A stretch of DNA of 64,000 bases from Blastocatellia bacterium (GTDB lineage: Bacteria > Acidobacteriota > Blastocatellia > RBC074). Under the pieces are notes generated by a model, which was not told the origin of the DNA, did not search any database, and was given only the letters and a program-made list of their open reading frames with translations. The position numbers and the translations under genes were made by a program. Below, in pieces: positions 36,386 to 46,511 of this stretch. How positions within the stretch are numbered: the first letter of the stretch is position 1; each line of letters begins with the position of its first letter. The DNA lies in assembly GCA_016789725.1 (NCBI GenBank), contig JAEUQN010000001.1:142588-206587 (forward strand), written 5' to 3'.

Positions 36386-36419
36386 AGAGTAATCTGCTTT
36401 CTGACTACCGTCAATAGTC
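36386..36419 (-). promoter_or_regulatory. Promoter and operator of the blaI-M56 unit
   Basis: -35 TTGACG (36409-36414) and -10 TACTCT (36386-36391) with a 17-bp spacer. The dyad GACTA-N7-TAGTC (36403-36419) covers the -35 element, so binding would block polymerase and give autorepression. Confidence 0.7.
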
Positions 36420-36495
36420 GTTAGTGAAGCAAGCTATCATCTATGCGTTTCTCAAATCCTCGGTCTGCACGGCTGGATAGAAAAATAGAATTGCC

Positions 36496-38172
36496 CTATT
36501 TCTCGACCGTCTTCTCCATAGACATCAATTGAAAAAGAATATACCCCTCACATTCTGCCAGCACCGGATAGATTCGGCGCAGATCAGCTTCAAGATTGCC
36601 CCTTCGATGCAGCGTGCTTTTGGCGGCGAGGTAGTAATTGGCTCCACGTTTGACGAACGAAGCGACGGCTGCAAGCGATTGCTCTTCGATGCAAATATTG
36701 AAGCCCTTGCGATCCGTCCAGTACAGCATGAATGACGCATTGTACGCTGCTGGGTAGCCCGTTTCGTTCACACACGAACCGCCTGTTATTAAGACCAAAG
36801 TAGAGGCGGGAATTTGTGCCGCAAATGACGGGGCACAGCTTCGCAATTCAGACGCTTTCCAGTTATGCGCGTCCACAACAATTTGACGAGTCTGAAAGAG
36901 AAACACGCTGCAAAGGCTGATGACGCCAATAGACAAGAGAAATGTTTGCGAGACTGCTCCACCTTCAGCCCCGTTTTTTATCCGTTCTATCAGTACAAGA
37001 GTCGTCAAGACCAGCGTTGCAGAAGTAACGAAGCCGATCTCAAATCTTATTCCCGATAGTGGTAAGTAACTCGAAATCAGGAGAACCAGCGCGGAGATTG
37101 CAGAGAGAGCTGCTAGTCGTTTGAGCCATCGCTTATCGCTCTGGAGATGAAGGATCGCTGCCGCCCCATTCCCCAATAACAGAGCGACGGCAGGCACAGA
37201 AGCGATGTGATAGTACGCCGCCCATTGTGCGGCAGTTGTGCGAGCCGCAATAAGGTAGTACACGGCAACAGCGATTCCCCAATAGACGCCATATTTGACA
37301 GCCTTCTCGCGCCGGTTCAGCCAGATACCGAGGGCAATAATCAAGAATCCCAAAGGCATCCAGACATAGAAAGCTTCTGTGCGAGCAAGTCCCTTTACAA
37401 AAAAAGGATTTGTAAACAAATCCCAGCCTACCCAATGGTATTCGTTGGAAAGCCCCAAGGAGAGTTGATTCTGTTTCCAGAACTGATGTGCGTGCGAATA
37501 CCAGAGTACGCCAGGAATCAACGCAATCGCGCCAAAGCCCCAAAATCTTAGTTTCGTCAACGCCGCGAAACCGACTTTTTCTATAATCAGCAATCCAAAA
37601 AACACGCCTAAATGCGCCGCTGTTGCTTTTGCCAGGATCGCCATTGAGATAGCAATCGCACTGCCCCAAAAGAATTTCTCTCCCTGATCCCGATGCCAAC
37701 AGATGAACCAATAACCGGCTAAGAGATAGAACAAAAACATCAACGCTTCCGGTTGTAAGGATGAGGAGATATTGATAACCAGCGGGCTGAGAGCAAAAAA
37801 CAGAGCCGCGCATTGCGCGCCCAGTGGCGGCATCAAATCCCGTGCTAAGCGAATAAAAATCCATAGCGTCAGCAGGGAAAATAGAAATGAAATGACTCTG
37901 CCAATAAATTCATGGAAGCCGAAGATTTTATAGCTGAGCGCGATAAGCCAGGGGTACAGCGGAAACTCCATCTCTGCATACCCTGCGGTGTCACCGCGCC
38001 AATCTACTCTGGGGTAAAAGATATTCATTCCTTCGCGGTAGTAATTGCGCGCAATCCCTGCTTCATCAGACTCGCGCCAGGTAGGGCGATCCACTGGCCT
38101 CCAAATGTTGATCGCACGCACACCGGCCCCAAGAATGAAGATGAACAAACAAATAGACGACAACTTTTTCAT
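36496..38172 (-). CDS. GT-C membrane glycosyltransferase (ArnT/PMT family 39-like)
   Basis: 558 aa with about 11-12 predicted helices. The first periplasmic loop has the WRESDEAGIARNYYR region with the acidic residue pair expected in family 39/83 enzymes, and a C-terminal soluble domain of about 150 aa. It would move a sugar from a polyprenyl-phosphate donor to a lipid or protein acceptor outside the inner membrane. It overlaps by 4 nt the nucleotidyltransferase-glycosyltransferase gene, which may supply the donor. Confidence 0.85.
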   Translation of the reverse strand: MKKLSSICLFIFILGAGVRAINIWRPVDRPTWRESDEAGIARNYYREGMNIFYPRVDWRGDTAGYAEMEFPLYPWLIALSYKIFGFHEFIGRVISFLFSLLTLWIFIRLARDLMPPLGAQCAALFFALSPLVINISSSLQPEALMFLFYLLAGYWFICWHRDQGEKFFWGSAIAISMAILAKATAAHLGVFFGLLIIEKVGFAALTKLRFWGFGAIALIPGVLWYSHAHQFWKQNQLSLGLSNEYHWVGWDLFTNPFFVKGLARTEAFYVWMPLGFLIIALGIWLNRREKAVKYGVYWGIAVAVYYLIAARTTAAQWAAYYHIASVPAVALLLGNGAAAILHLQSDKRWLKRLAALSAISALVLLISSYLPLSGIRFEIGFVTSATLVLTTLVLIERIKNGAEGGAVSQTFLLSIGVISLCSVFLFQTRQIVVDAHNWKASELRSCAPSFAAQIPASTLVLITGGSCVNETGYPAAYNASFMLYWTDRKGFNICIEEQSLAAVASFVKRGANYYLAAKSTLHRRGNLEADLRRIYPVLAECEGYILFQLMSMEKTVEK

Positions 38173-39674
38173 TGTGGAGAGTTGGAGGAAATGGTGGTTT
38201 GATGGGCAAGTTCTTGCAGCAACTGAAAATCCGTCCGCCCGAATCGCTGTCGCAAAATCGTGCGCAGCATCCTGAGCGCCGTTTGCGAAATCTTGAAGTA
38301 ATTCGCCGAATGCTTCGATTCGCCGCCGATGCGTTCGTGATACGACACGGGCACTTCGATGATGCGTTTGTTAACTTGTAAGACGGCAATCATCATCTCC
38401 GGCGACAATTCCGGCCCGACGCCGCGCAGCAATGGGCGAATTGCTTGGTACGTTTCGCGCCACAACGCGCGGTAGGTGCAGCCGACATCGGTAAAGCGAG
38501 GCTGTTGTTTCCACCACAACGCTTCGACGCCTTTGGCAACGAATACATTGCCCCAACGCACGGGGCCGCGCATGTTTGTGCTTTGCTCGACCAACTCGCG
38601 CGTCGTGCGTGTGCCGACGACCATGTCCGCGTCTTTCAAGTATTCCAGTAGCTTGCTCAGGTCGCGCGATTTGAAGGAGTGATCCGCTTCGACAACGACG
38701 AGGATGTCGCCAATAGCGCGATCCAAGCCGTAGCGAATCGTGTCGCCATAGCCAATGAGTTTTGCCGTTTCGACGCGCGCGCCTGCTGCTGCTGCGACCT
38801 GTGCGGTGTTGTCGCGCGAGGAGTTGTTGACGACCAATACCTCGTCTACCTGATCTTTGAAATCGTCCACAACAAAGCCGATAGATTGCTCTTCGTTGTA
38901 AGCGGGAATCACGACGCTGACTTTGCAATTGGCAAAACGTTCCGCGCGAATTTTGTATTGCGCATAGTTGTAATCGTCTACGGTGTTGATGTTGAAGTAT
39001 TTGCCTGCGAGATAAAACGGACGCACAGCTTTGTCGGATTGCGCCAACAAATTGATTGCATCAATCAACTCAATGCGACCGGAGCGCGGCGAAACGGGCG
39101 TGTTGCGAATCGCGGTGAAGATGTCGGGCGTGAAAACGAATGTGCCGCAGCCGAGCAAATTGTTTTCGATAGTTTGCGGCTTTTCAATCAAAGACGTGAT
39201 CGCGCCATCGTTGATGTTCAGCGCGTAATTTTTCTTGATCTGATGCAGGTCTTTCGTCGCCAGCACACTGCAAATCGCTTTGGTTGTGGCGTCGAATTGG
39301 TTCAGCAACTGCGTGTGATTTGCCCGATGATACAGTTCATCGCCGAGAATCGTGACGAACGGTTGTTGCATCACTTCTTCCGCGAGCAACATGCCGCGCG
39401 CCAGACCAATGTCTGGCTCATCGCATTTCAAATAGCGCAGCGACACGCCAAGAGACTTCCCGCTCCCGTATCGGCTGATGAGCTGTTCACCTTCATAGCC
39501 AACGATGATCGTGATGTCTTTAATTGCTAAGGCATCGCGCAGGATTTCGATGTTTCGTTGCAGCAACGTCTTCCCGTCAATTTCGAGTAAGGGCTTAGGC
39601 GTATATTGGGTTTTGGGATAGGCACGGAGACCACGACCAGCCGCAGGAATCAGTGCCTGAGAGATAGAGTACAT
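38169..39674 (-). CDS. Fusion of sugar nucleotidyltransferase and family 2 glycosyltransferase
   Basis: 501 aa. Residues 1-245 form a nucleotidyltransferase: LIPAAGRGLRAYPKTQYTPK with the nucleotide loop and Lys, GDELYHR and the EKP motif. Residues 250-480 form a GT-A domain with VSVVIPAYNEEQSIG (252-266), an acidic metal-binding site around VVVEADHSF (326-334), and a C-terminal SYHERIGGESK motif as in dolichol/polyprenyl-phosphate mannosyltransferase-like enzymes. The fusion could both activate a sugar and load it onto a lipid carrier (inference). Confidence 0.87.
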   Translation of the reverse strand: MYSISQALIPAAGRGLRAYPKTQYTPKPLLEIDGKTLLQRNIEILRDALAIKDITIIVGYEGEQLISRYGSGKSLGVSLRYLKCDEPDIGLARGMLLAEEVMQQPFVTILGDELYHRANHTQLLNQFDATTKAICSVLATKDLHQIKKNYALNINDGAITSLIEKPQTIENNLLGCGTFVFTPDIFTAIRNTPVSPRSGRIELIDAINLLAQSDKAVRPFYLAGKYFNINTVDDYNYAQYKIRAERFANCKVSVVIPAYNEEQSIGFVVDDFKDQVDEVLVVNNSSRDNTAQVAAAAGARVETAKLIGYGDTIRYGLDRAIGDILVVVEADHSFKSRDLSKLLEYLKDADMVVGTRTTRELVEQSTNMRGPVRWGNVFVAKGVEALWWKQQPRFTDVGCTYRALWRETYQAIRPLLRGVGPELSPEMMIAVLQVNKRIIEVPVSYHERIGGESKHSANYFKISQTALRMLRTILRQRFGRTDFQLLQELAHQTTISSNSPQ

Positions 39675-39764
39675 TGGTTGATTTAGAGGTTACCGATATG
39701 ATTGCGTTTGCCGGAATCAGCAAACGCAATGAATTCTTTAGCAATGGCTGTGCCAAAGCCGCAC

Positions 39765-40436
39765 TTATGTGCGCCCTGGCTTCAACGCACAATGTAAGCG
39801 GATGGTGCCGAAAAGGGTGTTGAAGTGGCTGGTTTCCTGTACATGAGTAAAGCCTGCCTGCTCAATAAAAGCGGGCAGCCGTCCGGCAAAGTTATCTATT
39901 GTCGTTGCCCCATCGAACCTGACAATTGCTTGTGAGGCCACTTTCATTAGCCCATTCTGCGGCATGCCCCAATCGGCAACATGAAATTCGCCACCCGGTT
40001 TCAGCACGCGCCAGACTTCGGTCAGCGTTCGCCGCTTATTTTCGGGCGTGAGATGATGAAAGAAGAGGCTTGATAACACGCGGTCGAAAGATTCATTGGC
40101 GTAGGGCAATTCATACGATAACCCTTCATCAAGCTGCACCTCGACGTTTGCCTGGTGCGCTTTGGTGCGGGCCAAGTGAAGAATCGCCGGATCGCCATCA
40201 ATGCCCACGACGGTAGCACCCGCGTGCGCTTGCTTGATCGCAATAGTCAGCGTTGCTGTGCCACAGGCCAAATCAAGCACGCGGTGTCCGCGATAAATCC
40301 GCGCTTGAGCCAGCAACGCCGATTTGAACGCGGCCTCGCGTGTCGTCAGCCGGACAACCGGGTCATAGAGAAACGTTAGCCCGTCATAGCTGAGGGCGGG
40401 AATATAATTTTCATCTTTGTGCTTCATCGTCACCAT
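39765..40436 (-). CDS. SAM-dependent methyltransferase (UbiE/ArsM-like class I)
   Basis: 223 aa from the ATG at 40436, which overlaps the upstream stop (TGATG). SAM motif VLDLACGTATLTIAIKQA, then GIDGDPAILHLARTKA and VLKPGGEFHVADWG. The substrate is unknown. There is no ArsM-type Cys triad. It closes the copper-linked operon after the two sialidase-like genes. Confidence 0.85.
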   Translation of the reverse strand: MVTMKHKDENYIPALSYDGLTFLYDPVVRLTTREAAFKSALLAQARIYRGHRVLDLACGTATLTIAIKQAHAGATVVGIDGDPAILHLARTKAHQANVEVQLDEGLSYELPYANESFDRVLSSLFFHHLTPENKRRTLTEVWRVLKPGGEFHVADWGMPQNGLMKVASQAIVRFDGATTIDNFAGRLPAFIEQAGFTHVQETSHFNTLFGTIRLHCALKPGRT

Positions 40437-41590
40437 CAGTAGATAATTGTGAAGCTGCCATCTTTCTCCACGACAACGGCAGCAAAGCTCCAAACCGGAA
40501 TCCCCGGCATCTCGCTTTTTGCGCCGACGGGCTTTCCGTTTGCATCGTAACGCTGCCACGCCAGCGAGCCGCCTTTCTTCCACCCCGTGCCTTCTGTCCA
40601 GACCAGCATTGTCTCCTTGCGTGCATTTGTGGCAATCACGGGATGCTTACTTTTTCCCGCCATACCAGTTGCTGGAACGGGAAGAATTGACTGCGGCTTT
40701 TTCAGATCAAGTGCAGCAAAATAGACTTGCCCTTGTGTCTCCCACGCCGCGAGTAACCCATTTGCTCCATCAGCCAACGTTGCCGAACTCATGGGACAGA
40801 CGTCCAGCTTCCACTTGTCGAGCAGTGTTCCTGAGAAACTCTGCCCGTGATTTTCGGAAGTCAGCAGATACATATCGCGGTTTACGTTCTCTCTGGCAGC
40901 GCGATACAACAAATGTACACGCCCTTGCTGATCGCTGAAAGCACGCATTCCGCAGCAACCACAAGCGCCGGTCGGCTCGTTCCACGCGGGAACTTCGCGC
41001 GCGAACGTCTTTCCGTCATCCGTCGAACGAGCAACCCAAACGCGGCGATGCTCTTCGCCGGTCTGCTCTCCCTTGCCGTGCCACACGACAAACACGTTGC
41101 CCGATTTATCCGCCGCGACCGACCCGCCGCCATCCAGCCCGCCAGAGAATTGCATCACGTTGCGCTGGGATTCAAAGGCTGTGCGCGCATCGTTCATTCG
41201 CGCGTAAAACATTGCTGCCTCGTGACCGGGTTTGTGTGGCCCGTTCCAGGCAACATGAACGCGCCCATTTTTTCCAATCGCTAAATGTGCCCCGCGAATC
41301 GTTCCAGTAGCGATGGCAGTATTCGGCTCGCTGTTAATGCGAAGAGGCACAGTGAATTCCGTTTTGCCAGCATCACGCCGCACGTAATAGAGATCGCCGC
41401 CACCCGGCTCGCCCACAAAATAGATGAGTTGAAGCGTGCCGCGTGCATCTATCACGGCCTGTGGTTGCAGCCCATTGTTGGGAACACGAAGTAGCTTTAC
41501 GCCGCCACCCGATTGCGCATTGAGGTGAACTGTCAAAGCAACCAGGAAAAGCGTAAGGGAAAAGAATTTCTGGTAAGGTCGGTGTTTCAT
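40436..41590 (-). CDS. Secreted sialidase-like beta-propeller protein with CxCC motif
   Basis: 384 aa with signal peptide (ends near LNAQ). BNR/Asp-box-like repeats are visible (STDDGKTF, SENHGQSF) and indicate a propeller. C210-x-C212-C213 is followed 52 residues later by C265-P, a pattern shared with the adjacent paralogue and absent from true sialidases as far as I know. Sialidase activity is therefore doubtful; copper binding or an electron-transfer role is an alternative. It lies in the CopA/TonB operon. Confidence 0.75.
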   Translation of the reverse strand: MKHRPYQKFFSLTLFLVALTVHLNAQSGGGVKLLRVPNNGLQPQAVIDARGTLQLIYFVGEPGGGDLYYVRRDAGKTEFTVPLRINSEPNTAIATGTIRGAHLAIGKNGRVHVAWNGPHKPGHEAAMFYARMNDARTAFESQRNVMQFSGGLDGGGSVAADKSGNVFVVWHGKGEQTGEEHRRVWVARSTDDGKTFAREVPAWNEPTGACGCCGMRAFSDQQGRVHLLYRAARENVNRDMYLLTSENHGQSFSGTLLDKWKLDVCPMSSATLADGANGLLAAWETQGQVYFAALDLKKPQSILPVPATGMAGKSKHPVIATNARKETMLVWTEGTGWKKGGSLAWQRYDANGKPVGAKSEMPGIPVWSFAAVVVEKDGSFTIIY

Positions 41591-41600
41591 CTAATCCTCT

Positions 41601-42785
41601 CTATTTGAGCGGCAATGTTGCCGTTAGTACGCGCGCGCCAGTCCACGCAAAAACCAGAGTTTTGCCGACGCGCGCCATTTGTGGGAAGCCATTCGAGCGT
41701 GCCGCCCCAGTCGTAGAAACAACCATTGCCGGATCGAATTTGCCATCCGGTTTCACACGCCGCACACGGACTTCGCCACCGCCTTGTATCTTTTCCAGCC
41801 AACAAACCAGCGCGCTGCCGTCCGCCAAAAGCAACGTTTCCACACGTCCTGCGGGGTTGCCATCATCCACCGTAATCGGCTCGCCGAAGTTCACGCCAGC
41901 ATCATTGGAAAAAGCCAGTTTTACGTGCGGCTTATTGTTGACGCCTGTATACCAAGCCACTGCGACGCGGCGACCAGCAGCCGCTACCGATGGGCCGTTC
42001 ACCGGGCAGCCATTGATCTGCCAGCCATCTTTGAAAACGGAGACGGGTTGGCTCCATTTGCCGTCGCGCAGGCGCACGATGGAGTTATCACGAATCTCTT
42101 GCTCGGAGCGGTCACGATAAACGACAACCGGGCCATCTGCCGTCATCGCCGCCGAGGTCTGACAGCATTCACACACGCGCGTATCCAGTACCGCTTCATC
42201 GGTCAGAGTGCCGTCGCGTTTGATCTTCACATAACGCAGCGTCATATTACCGTGACCATGATCATGGCTGCCCTCGCCCGGTTTCATCTCGCGCCCATCG
42301 AGCCACACCGCCGCCAGATTGCCGTCCTTTGCTGCGAACAGTGAAACAAAACCATGTTCCGCCTTCACTCCGTCACGATGTGGTACGAACGGTTTACCCC
42401 ACGTTTTGCCGCCATCGAATGACCGTGAAATCGTCACATCGTACTCAAACGTCCCTGGCCCGCTCTTCGCCAGCCAATGCGCTGCCAGCGAACCGTCCGG
42501 CAAGGCAATCATCGAAGGAAAGTCCGCCCAGTTGACGAACCAATTCGAGCCTTCCGCAATGGTTTGCGGCGCTGACCATTTTTCTTTTTCCAGCACGGAA
42601 AACCGTAGTGAGACCCGCCCTTCGCCGAGCCGCTCAATCCAACTCAAGTAGACGCGACCGTTCGGCGAGACGGTCAGGTTTGGTTGACCGCTGCCTTGCC
42701 CCGCAGGCGAAGGCAGCTCGCGGACTTGTGCAAATCCAAGCGTCGAGAACAGCAAGACACTGGCAATCATCAATAATTTGTTCAT
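41601..42785 (-). CDS. Secreted sialidase-like beta-propeller protein with CxCC and His motifs
   Basis: 394 aa with signal peptide (ends near FAQ). Asp-box-like SFDGGKTWG and SNDAGVNFG mark a propeller. SHDHGHGN (173-180) precedes C205-x-C207-C208, and C260-P follows 52 residues later. Paralogue of the next gene, 10 bp apart. The Cys and His cluster suggests metal binding rather than glycan hydrolysis (inference). Confidence 0.75.
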   Translation of the reverse strand: MNKLLMIASVLLFSTLGFAQVRELPSPAGQGSGQPNLTVSPNGRVYLSWIERLGEGRVSLRFSVLEKEKWSAPQTIAEGSNWFVNWADFPSMIALPDGSLAAHWLAKSGPGTFEYDVTISRSFDGGKTWGKPFVPHRDGVKAEHGFVSLFAAKDGNLAAVWLDGREMKPGEGSHDHGHGNMTLRYVKIKRDGTLTDEAVLDTRVCECCQTSAAMTADGPVVVYRDRSEQEIRDNSIVRLRDGKWSQPVSVFKDGWQINGCPVNGPSVAAAGRRVAVAWYTGVNNKPHVKLAFSNDAGVNFGEPITVDDGNPAGRVETLLLADGSALVCWLEKIQGGGEVRVRRVKPDGKFDPAMVVSTTGAARSNGFPQMARVGKTLVFAWTGARVLTATLPLK

Positions 42786-42816
42786 TTCTGTGATTCCTTT
42801 CCTTTGTGTGATTCGC

Positions 42817-45800
42817 TCAAAACTGTAGCTTCAGCGCCAGTTGTAGTGAACGCGGCCCGCCGATTTGATAGAGCGGACTCATGCCGCCCAGCCCGCTGCT
42901 CAACATCTGCGACGCGCGCCCAAAGATCGCGCTCGTCAGAATGCCGTTGGGATTGGCGAAGTTCGCATGGTTGAAAAGATTGAAAGCGTCCAGACGGAAT
43001 TGCAGATTCAGCGATTCGACCAGTTTGAAGTCGCGGCGCAAGGCTACGTCAAGCTGATTCGCCCCAAAGCCGCGCAGTACGTTGCGTCCGAGCGTGCCTT
43101 GCCGTCCTTGCGCAATGGGCGTCACTCCGTCAAAGGCCGCCGGATTGAAGCGCCTGCCGCCCGCGAATGACGGGTCATTCAGATAGAGCGGCCGCCCCGC
43201 TACCAAATCAGGGCGCGAAACCGTCGTGAAGCCCAGACCGAAGGGGTCGCGCCCTGACAGGACATTGACCGGCGTGGCCGAACGCGCGCGAATAATCGTA
43301 TCAAGCCCGAAGCCGCCGAAGATGGCTTTGCCCGCGCCATCGGCAAACGGTGATGGAATGGCATAGCTGATGGCCGCATTGAAGGCGTGCCGCAGATCGA
43401 AGCTCGAAGGGCCACGATCCTGTTTCGGATCGAAGCGGCCCGTCGGCGATTGCCGGTTCTGAAACGACTCTTCGGACACGATGTCGAGCGATTTGGCAAA
43501 GGTGTAGGAAACCAATGCCTGCAATCCTTTTGACAGCCGCCGCTGATATTGCAACTGCAAACTGTGGTAATCCGACGTGGCATCGTTTGTCACTGCATCA
43601 ATGCGCGTGAAGAAGCCTGGGTTGACCAGTGTCGTCACACGTCCCATGCGTCTGCCGTTCGCGCCAACGTAGGTCGCTTTGACCACGTTGCTCGCGCCGA
43701 TGGCCTGCTCGATGGCTACGTTGTATTGCAGCGTGTAAGGCAGTTTGAAATCGCGTTGATAAGCGAAGATGCGCGGATAAGGGGGGTTGGGATTGACGGC
43801 GGGCGGCTGCACGGCTGCGGTGGCTGCCGTGAACGTCTGATTGGTCAACCCCAGCGTGCGCGCGTTCGGATAAAGCGTCGTGCTGAATGCCGTCCCGGTG
43901 AAGTTGTAACCCAGATCGTAAAACACGCCGAAGCCGCCGCGTAAGACCGTGCCGCGCTTTTGTGAAAGCTGATAAGAAACGCCTACGCGCGGTGAGATGT
44001 TATTGAAGGTCGTTTCGTAAAAGCGCGTCCCGCGCGGCGCAAGGGCGGTCGGGTTATTCAAGGTCAAGACCGTCACCGGTTCGCGCCCGTCTTTCTCTGA
44101 AGGCGCGGGGTTGACCTCGTAACGCAAACCGTAAGTGAACGTCAGCCGGCTGTTCGTCCGCCAGGTGTCTTGTGCATACGCCGAAAAGTTTTGATAGACC
44201 GGGCGCAACACCGCGTCTATGCCGACGAGAGAGGCTGTCGGCGCTATGCCGCCCACAAGTGACGTGATATTCGGAAAGATGAAATTCCGCCGATACGTGC
44301 CGCTGTCGGCGGTGGGTGCGAGGCGGCGGTAATCTACGCCGAATTTCAGCGCGTGCCCGCCCACCGTGTAAGACAGATTGTTGACGAGATTGAATTGCCG
44401 CTGTTTTTGATCGGAAAACAAGCCGTCGCTGATGGTGTTCTCGCCCGATGGATCAACTTCGATGTAAATGTACCCTTGCGGCCCCGAAGTGAACGACGGA
44501 TACAAGCTCGATTGCGGCGGGATAATCGCGCCGCCGAAATTGTCAATGAAGTACGATTGGTTGACCCCCGCTTTACTGTAATTAACGCGCAGATCATTGT
44601 TGAGGCGCGGGCCGAACGTCATGGTCGCTCCTGCCGTGTAAGTGTCGGTTTTATGATCCAGCCGCGCTACGCAACTGGCCGCACAGAAGCGCGCGCGTTC
44701 ATCCGTCACCGAAGGCGCGTGGTTGACGCGCCCGAACAGCGACAGTTTCGGGCCGAAGTTCTGGTCAATGCGAAAGCTGGTGGCGTCAAGCGAAGAAGGT
44801 TTGGAGAACGCGGCCTGATACGGCGCGGCGTTCGGCGTAGCCGCCAGAGGCGCGCCCGTCGGCAGCGGGAAAGCGTTGAGAATATCGCGCAAGACACCGG
44901 TCGCGTTTTGCCGCGCTGCCAGCGAAGGAACTTGCAAGGGCACGGTCACAAAGGGCGTTCGCAGCCGCACGCCTTCATACGAAAAGAAAAAGAACGTCCG
45001 ATTGCGCCCGTCATAAGCGAACGGCCCAAATGCAGATTTCGGTAAAAGCACGGGGCCGCCCACTACGCCGCCGAAATCGTTTTGCTGAATCGGGGGACGT
45101 TTCAGATTGTTGGCATTGGCGAAAAAGTTGTTGGCGTCGAACTTGTCGTTGCGCAGGTATTCAAAAATCGAACCATGAAAATCGTTCGTGCCAGAGCGCG
45201 TGACAAGCTGAACCTGCGCGCCCGGTTGCCGCCCGAATTCCGGCGCGTAGGTCGAAGTCTGAATCGAAAACTCCTGCACGGCATCCACCGAAGCCAGACT
45301 GGCCGTGCTGCCCTGCGAAGAATACGAAGGCACGCCGCCTCCGGCAGTTTCATACAGCGTCGTTGAGGCCGACGAACCGAAATTCGCGCTGACGCCGTCC
45401 ACCGTGAAGTAATTCGATCCCGCGCGCTGCCCGTTGACCGAAAACTGTCCCGGCGTGACCAGATTCGATGGCGTGATGACGACGCCCGGCGAAAGCTCGA
45501 CCAGCGTCTGGAAGCTGCGCCCGTTGAGCGGCTGGTTCTCTACGAACTGGCGATTGACCAGCGTCGCCACCGCAGGTGCTTCGCTGACGAGCGAGGCTTC
45601 GGTGATCGTGACGGTTTCGCCGACCTGCGCGACCTTCAATTGAATCCTGATCGAACTCTGATCGCCTACGTTCAGCGCCACGTCAGGCAATTCCGCCGTA
45701 GCGAAGCCGGAGCGCTGCACCCTGATTTTGTAATGGCTCGGCAGCAGTTGCGGCACGATGAAAAAGCCGTCGCTGTTGGTGGTCGTTTGTCGCTCCACCT

Positions 45801-45966
45801 GCTTTGACAAATCGGTGACGACAACGGTCGCACCGGCTACGACAGCGCCAGTTTCGTCGGTTACGGTTCCGGTCAATGTCGCGGTGGCCGATTGCGCCAA
45901 GACCGGTATCAACGAAAGGGCGAACAGTAGAATCTGTAGGGTTGCGTTCGCAGTGAATCTCAACAT
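42817..45966 (-). CDS. TonB-dependent receptor with carboxypeptidase-regulatory-like N-terminus
   Basis: 1049 aa. Signal peptide; a CarboxypepD_reg domain ([21 protein letters not shown], about 30-110); a plug domain (about 120-230); and a 22-strand barrel ending with aromatic-type LQLALKLQF. This OAR-like type is abundant in Acidobacteriota. It imports or binds a large ligand at the outer membrane using TonB. Its place between a copper ATPase operon and Cys-rich propellers suggests a metal-related ligand, but this is not shown. Confidence 0.92.
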   Translation of the reverse strand: MLRFTANATLQILLFALSLIPVLAQSATATLTGTVTDETGAVVAGATVVVTDLSKQVERQTTTNSDGFFIVPQLLPSHYKIRVQRSGFATAELPDVALNVGDQSSIRIQLKVAQVGETVTITEASLVSEAPAVATLVNRQFVENQPLNGRSFQTLVELSPGVVITPSNLVTPGQFSVNGQRAGSNYFTVDGVSANFGSSASTTLYETAGGGVPSYSSQGSTASLASVDAVQEFSIQTSTYAPEFGRQPGAQVQLVTRSGTNDFHGSIFEYLRNDKFDANNFFANANNLKRPPIQQNDFGGVVGGPVLLPKSAFGPFAYDGRNRTFFFFSYEGVRLRTPFVTVPLQVPSLAARQNATGVLRDILNAFPLPTGAPLAATPNAAPYQAAFSKPSSLDATSFRIDQNFGPKLSLFGRVNHAPSVTDERARFCAASCVARLDHKTDTYTAGATMTFGPRLNNDLRVNYSKAGVNQSYFIDNFGGAIIPPQSSLYPSFTSGPQGYIYIEVDPSGENTISDGLFSDQKQRQFNLVNNLSYTVGGHALKFGVDYRRLAPTADSGTYRRNFIFPNITSLVGGIAPTASLVGIDAVLRPVYQNFSAYAQDTWRTNSRLTFTYGLRYEVNPAPSEKDGREPVTVLTLNNPTALAPRGTRFYETTFNNISPRVGVSYQLSQKRGTVLRGGFGVFYDLGYNFTGTAFSTTLYPNARTLGLTNQTFTAATAAVQPPAVNPNPPYPRIFAYQRDFKLPYTLQYNVAIEQAIGASNVVKATYVGANGRRMGRVTTLVNPGFFTRIDAVTNDATSDYHSLQLQYQRRLSKGLQALVSYTFAKSLDIVSEESFQNRQSPTGRFDPKQDRGPSSFDLRHAFNAAISYAIPSPFADGAGKAIFGGFGLDTIIRARSATPVNVLSGRDPFGLGFTTVSRPDLVAGRPLYLNDPSFAGGRRFNPAAFDGVTPIAQGRQGTLGRNVLRGFGANQLDVALRRDFKLVESLNLQFRLDAFNLFNHANFANPNGILTSAIFGRASQMLSSGLGGMSPLYQIGGPRSLQLALKLQF

Positions 45967-46030
45967 GGGGCGTCTCCTGGGAAAAGGTTATGGGTGATTG
46001 TAGTTTGTTCAGTAGCAGCAGACACACGCT

Positions 46031-46492
46031 TTATTGCGGTTGCGCGGCGGGTCTGGGGCAAGGGTGCGAATAGTGAATATGGGCGAGCTTCCACTCTTTA
46101 CCCACTTTCTTCCACACCATTGTTTCATTGCCCGCCGCCGTGATCTCCTTGCCTCGCATCTTGCCTTGAATTTTGTATTGCCGCGTGACCAGTGCCATTT
46201 CTTTGCCTGATGTAGTGCGCACATCGGTGAATTCTGCCTTCAGGTCTTCAAACTCGATGATCTCCGGTTTGAGATGATTCTCGAAGACATCCGCCAGCCC
46301 TATGTTGCGCACGCTATGCTCATAGAGCAGCACGTCGTCGGCCAGCAGTTTTCTGATCGTCGTCACGTCTTTGCTCCGAAAAGCCGAGTTGTATTTCTCG
46401 ACCGCTGCCTTCACATCTGACTGAGCTTGGGCCGGAAAGGAAAGACAGCCGAGAGCGACAACGGCGAGAAAAAGTTTCGTGACAGTGTTCAT
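46031..46492 (-). CDS. Secreted SnoaL/DUF4440-like protein
   Basis: 153 aa with signal peptide (ends AQAQ) and an NTF2-like fold signature: VEKYNSAFRSKDVTTIRKLL then VWKKVGKEWKLAHIHYS, with tail HPCPRPAAQPQ. The conserved cone fold does not define a reaction. It lies between copA and the TonB receptor, so it is probably co-transcribed. Confidence 0.82.
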   Translation of the reverse strand: MNTVTKLFLAVVALGCLSFPAQAQSDVKAAVEKYNSAFRSKDVTTIRKLLADDVLLYEHSVRNIGLADVFENHLKPEIIEFEDLKAEFTDVRTTSGKEMALVTRQYKIQGKMRGKEITAAGNETMVWKKVGKEWKLAHIHYSHPCPRPAAQPQ

Positions 46493-46511
46493 GGTCGGAA
46501 CCTCCTAGTCT

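Noticed and set aside
37133-37864. 243-codon minus-strand frame
   Set aside because: Shadow within the glycosyltransferase at 36496-38172.
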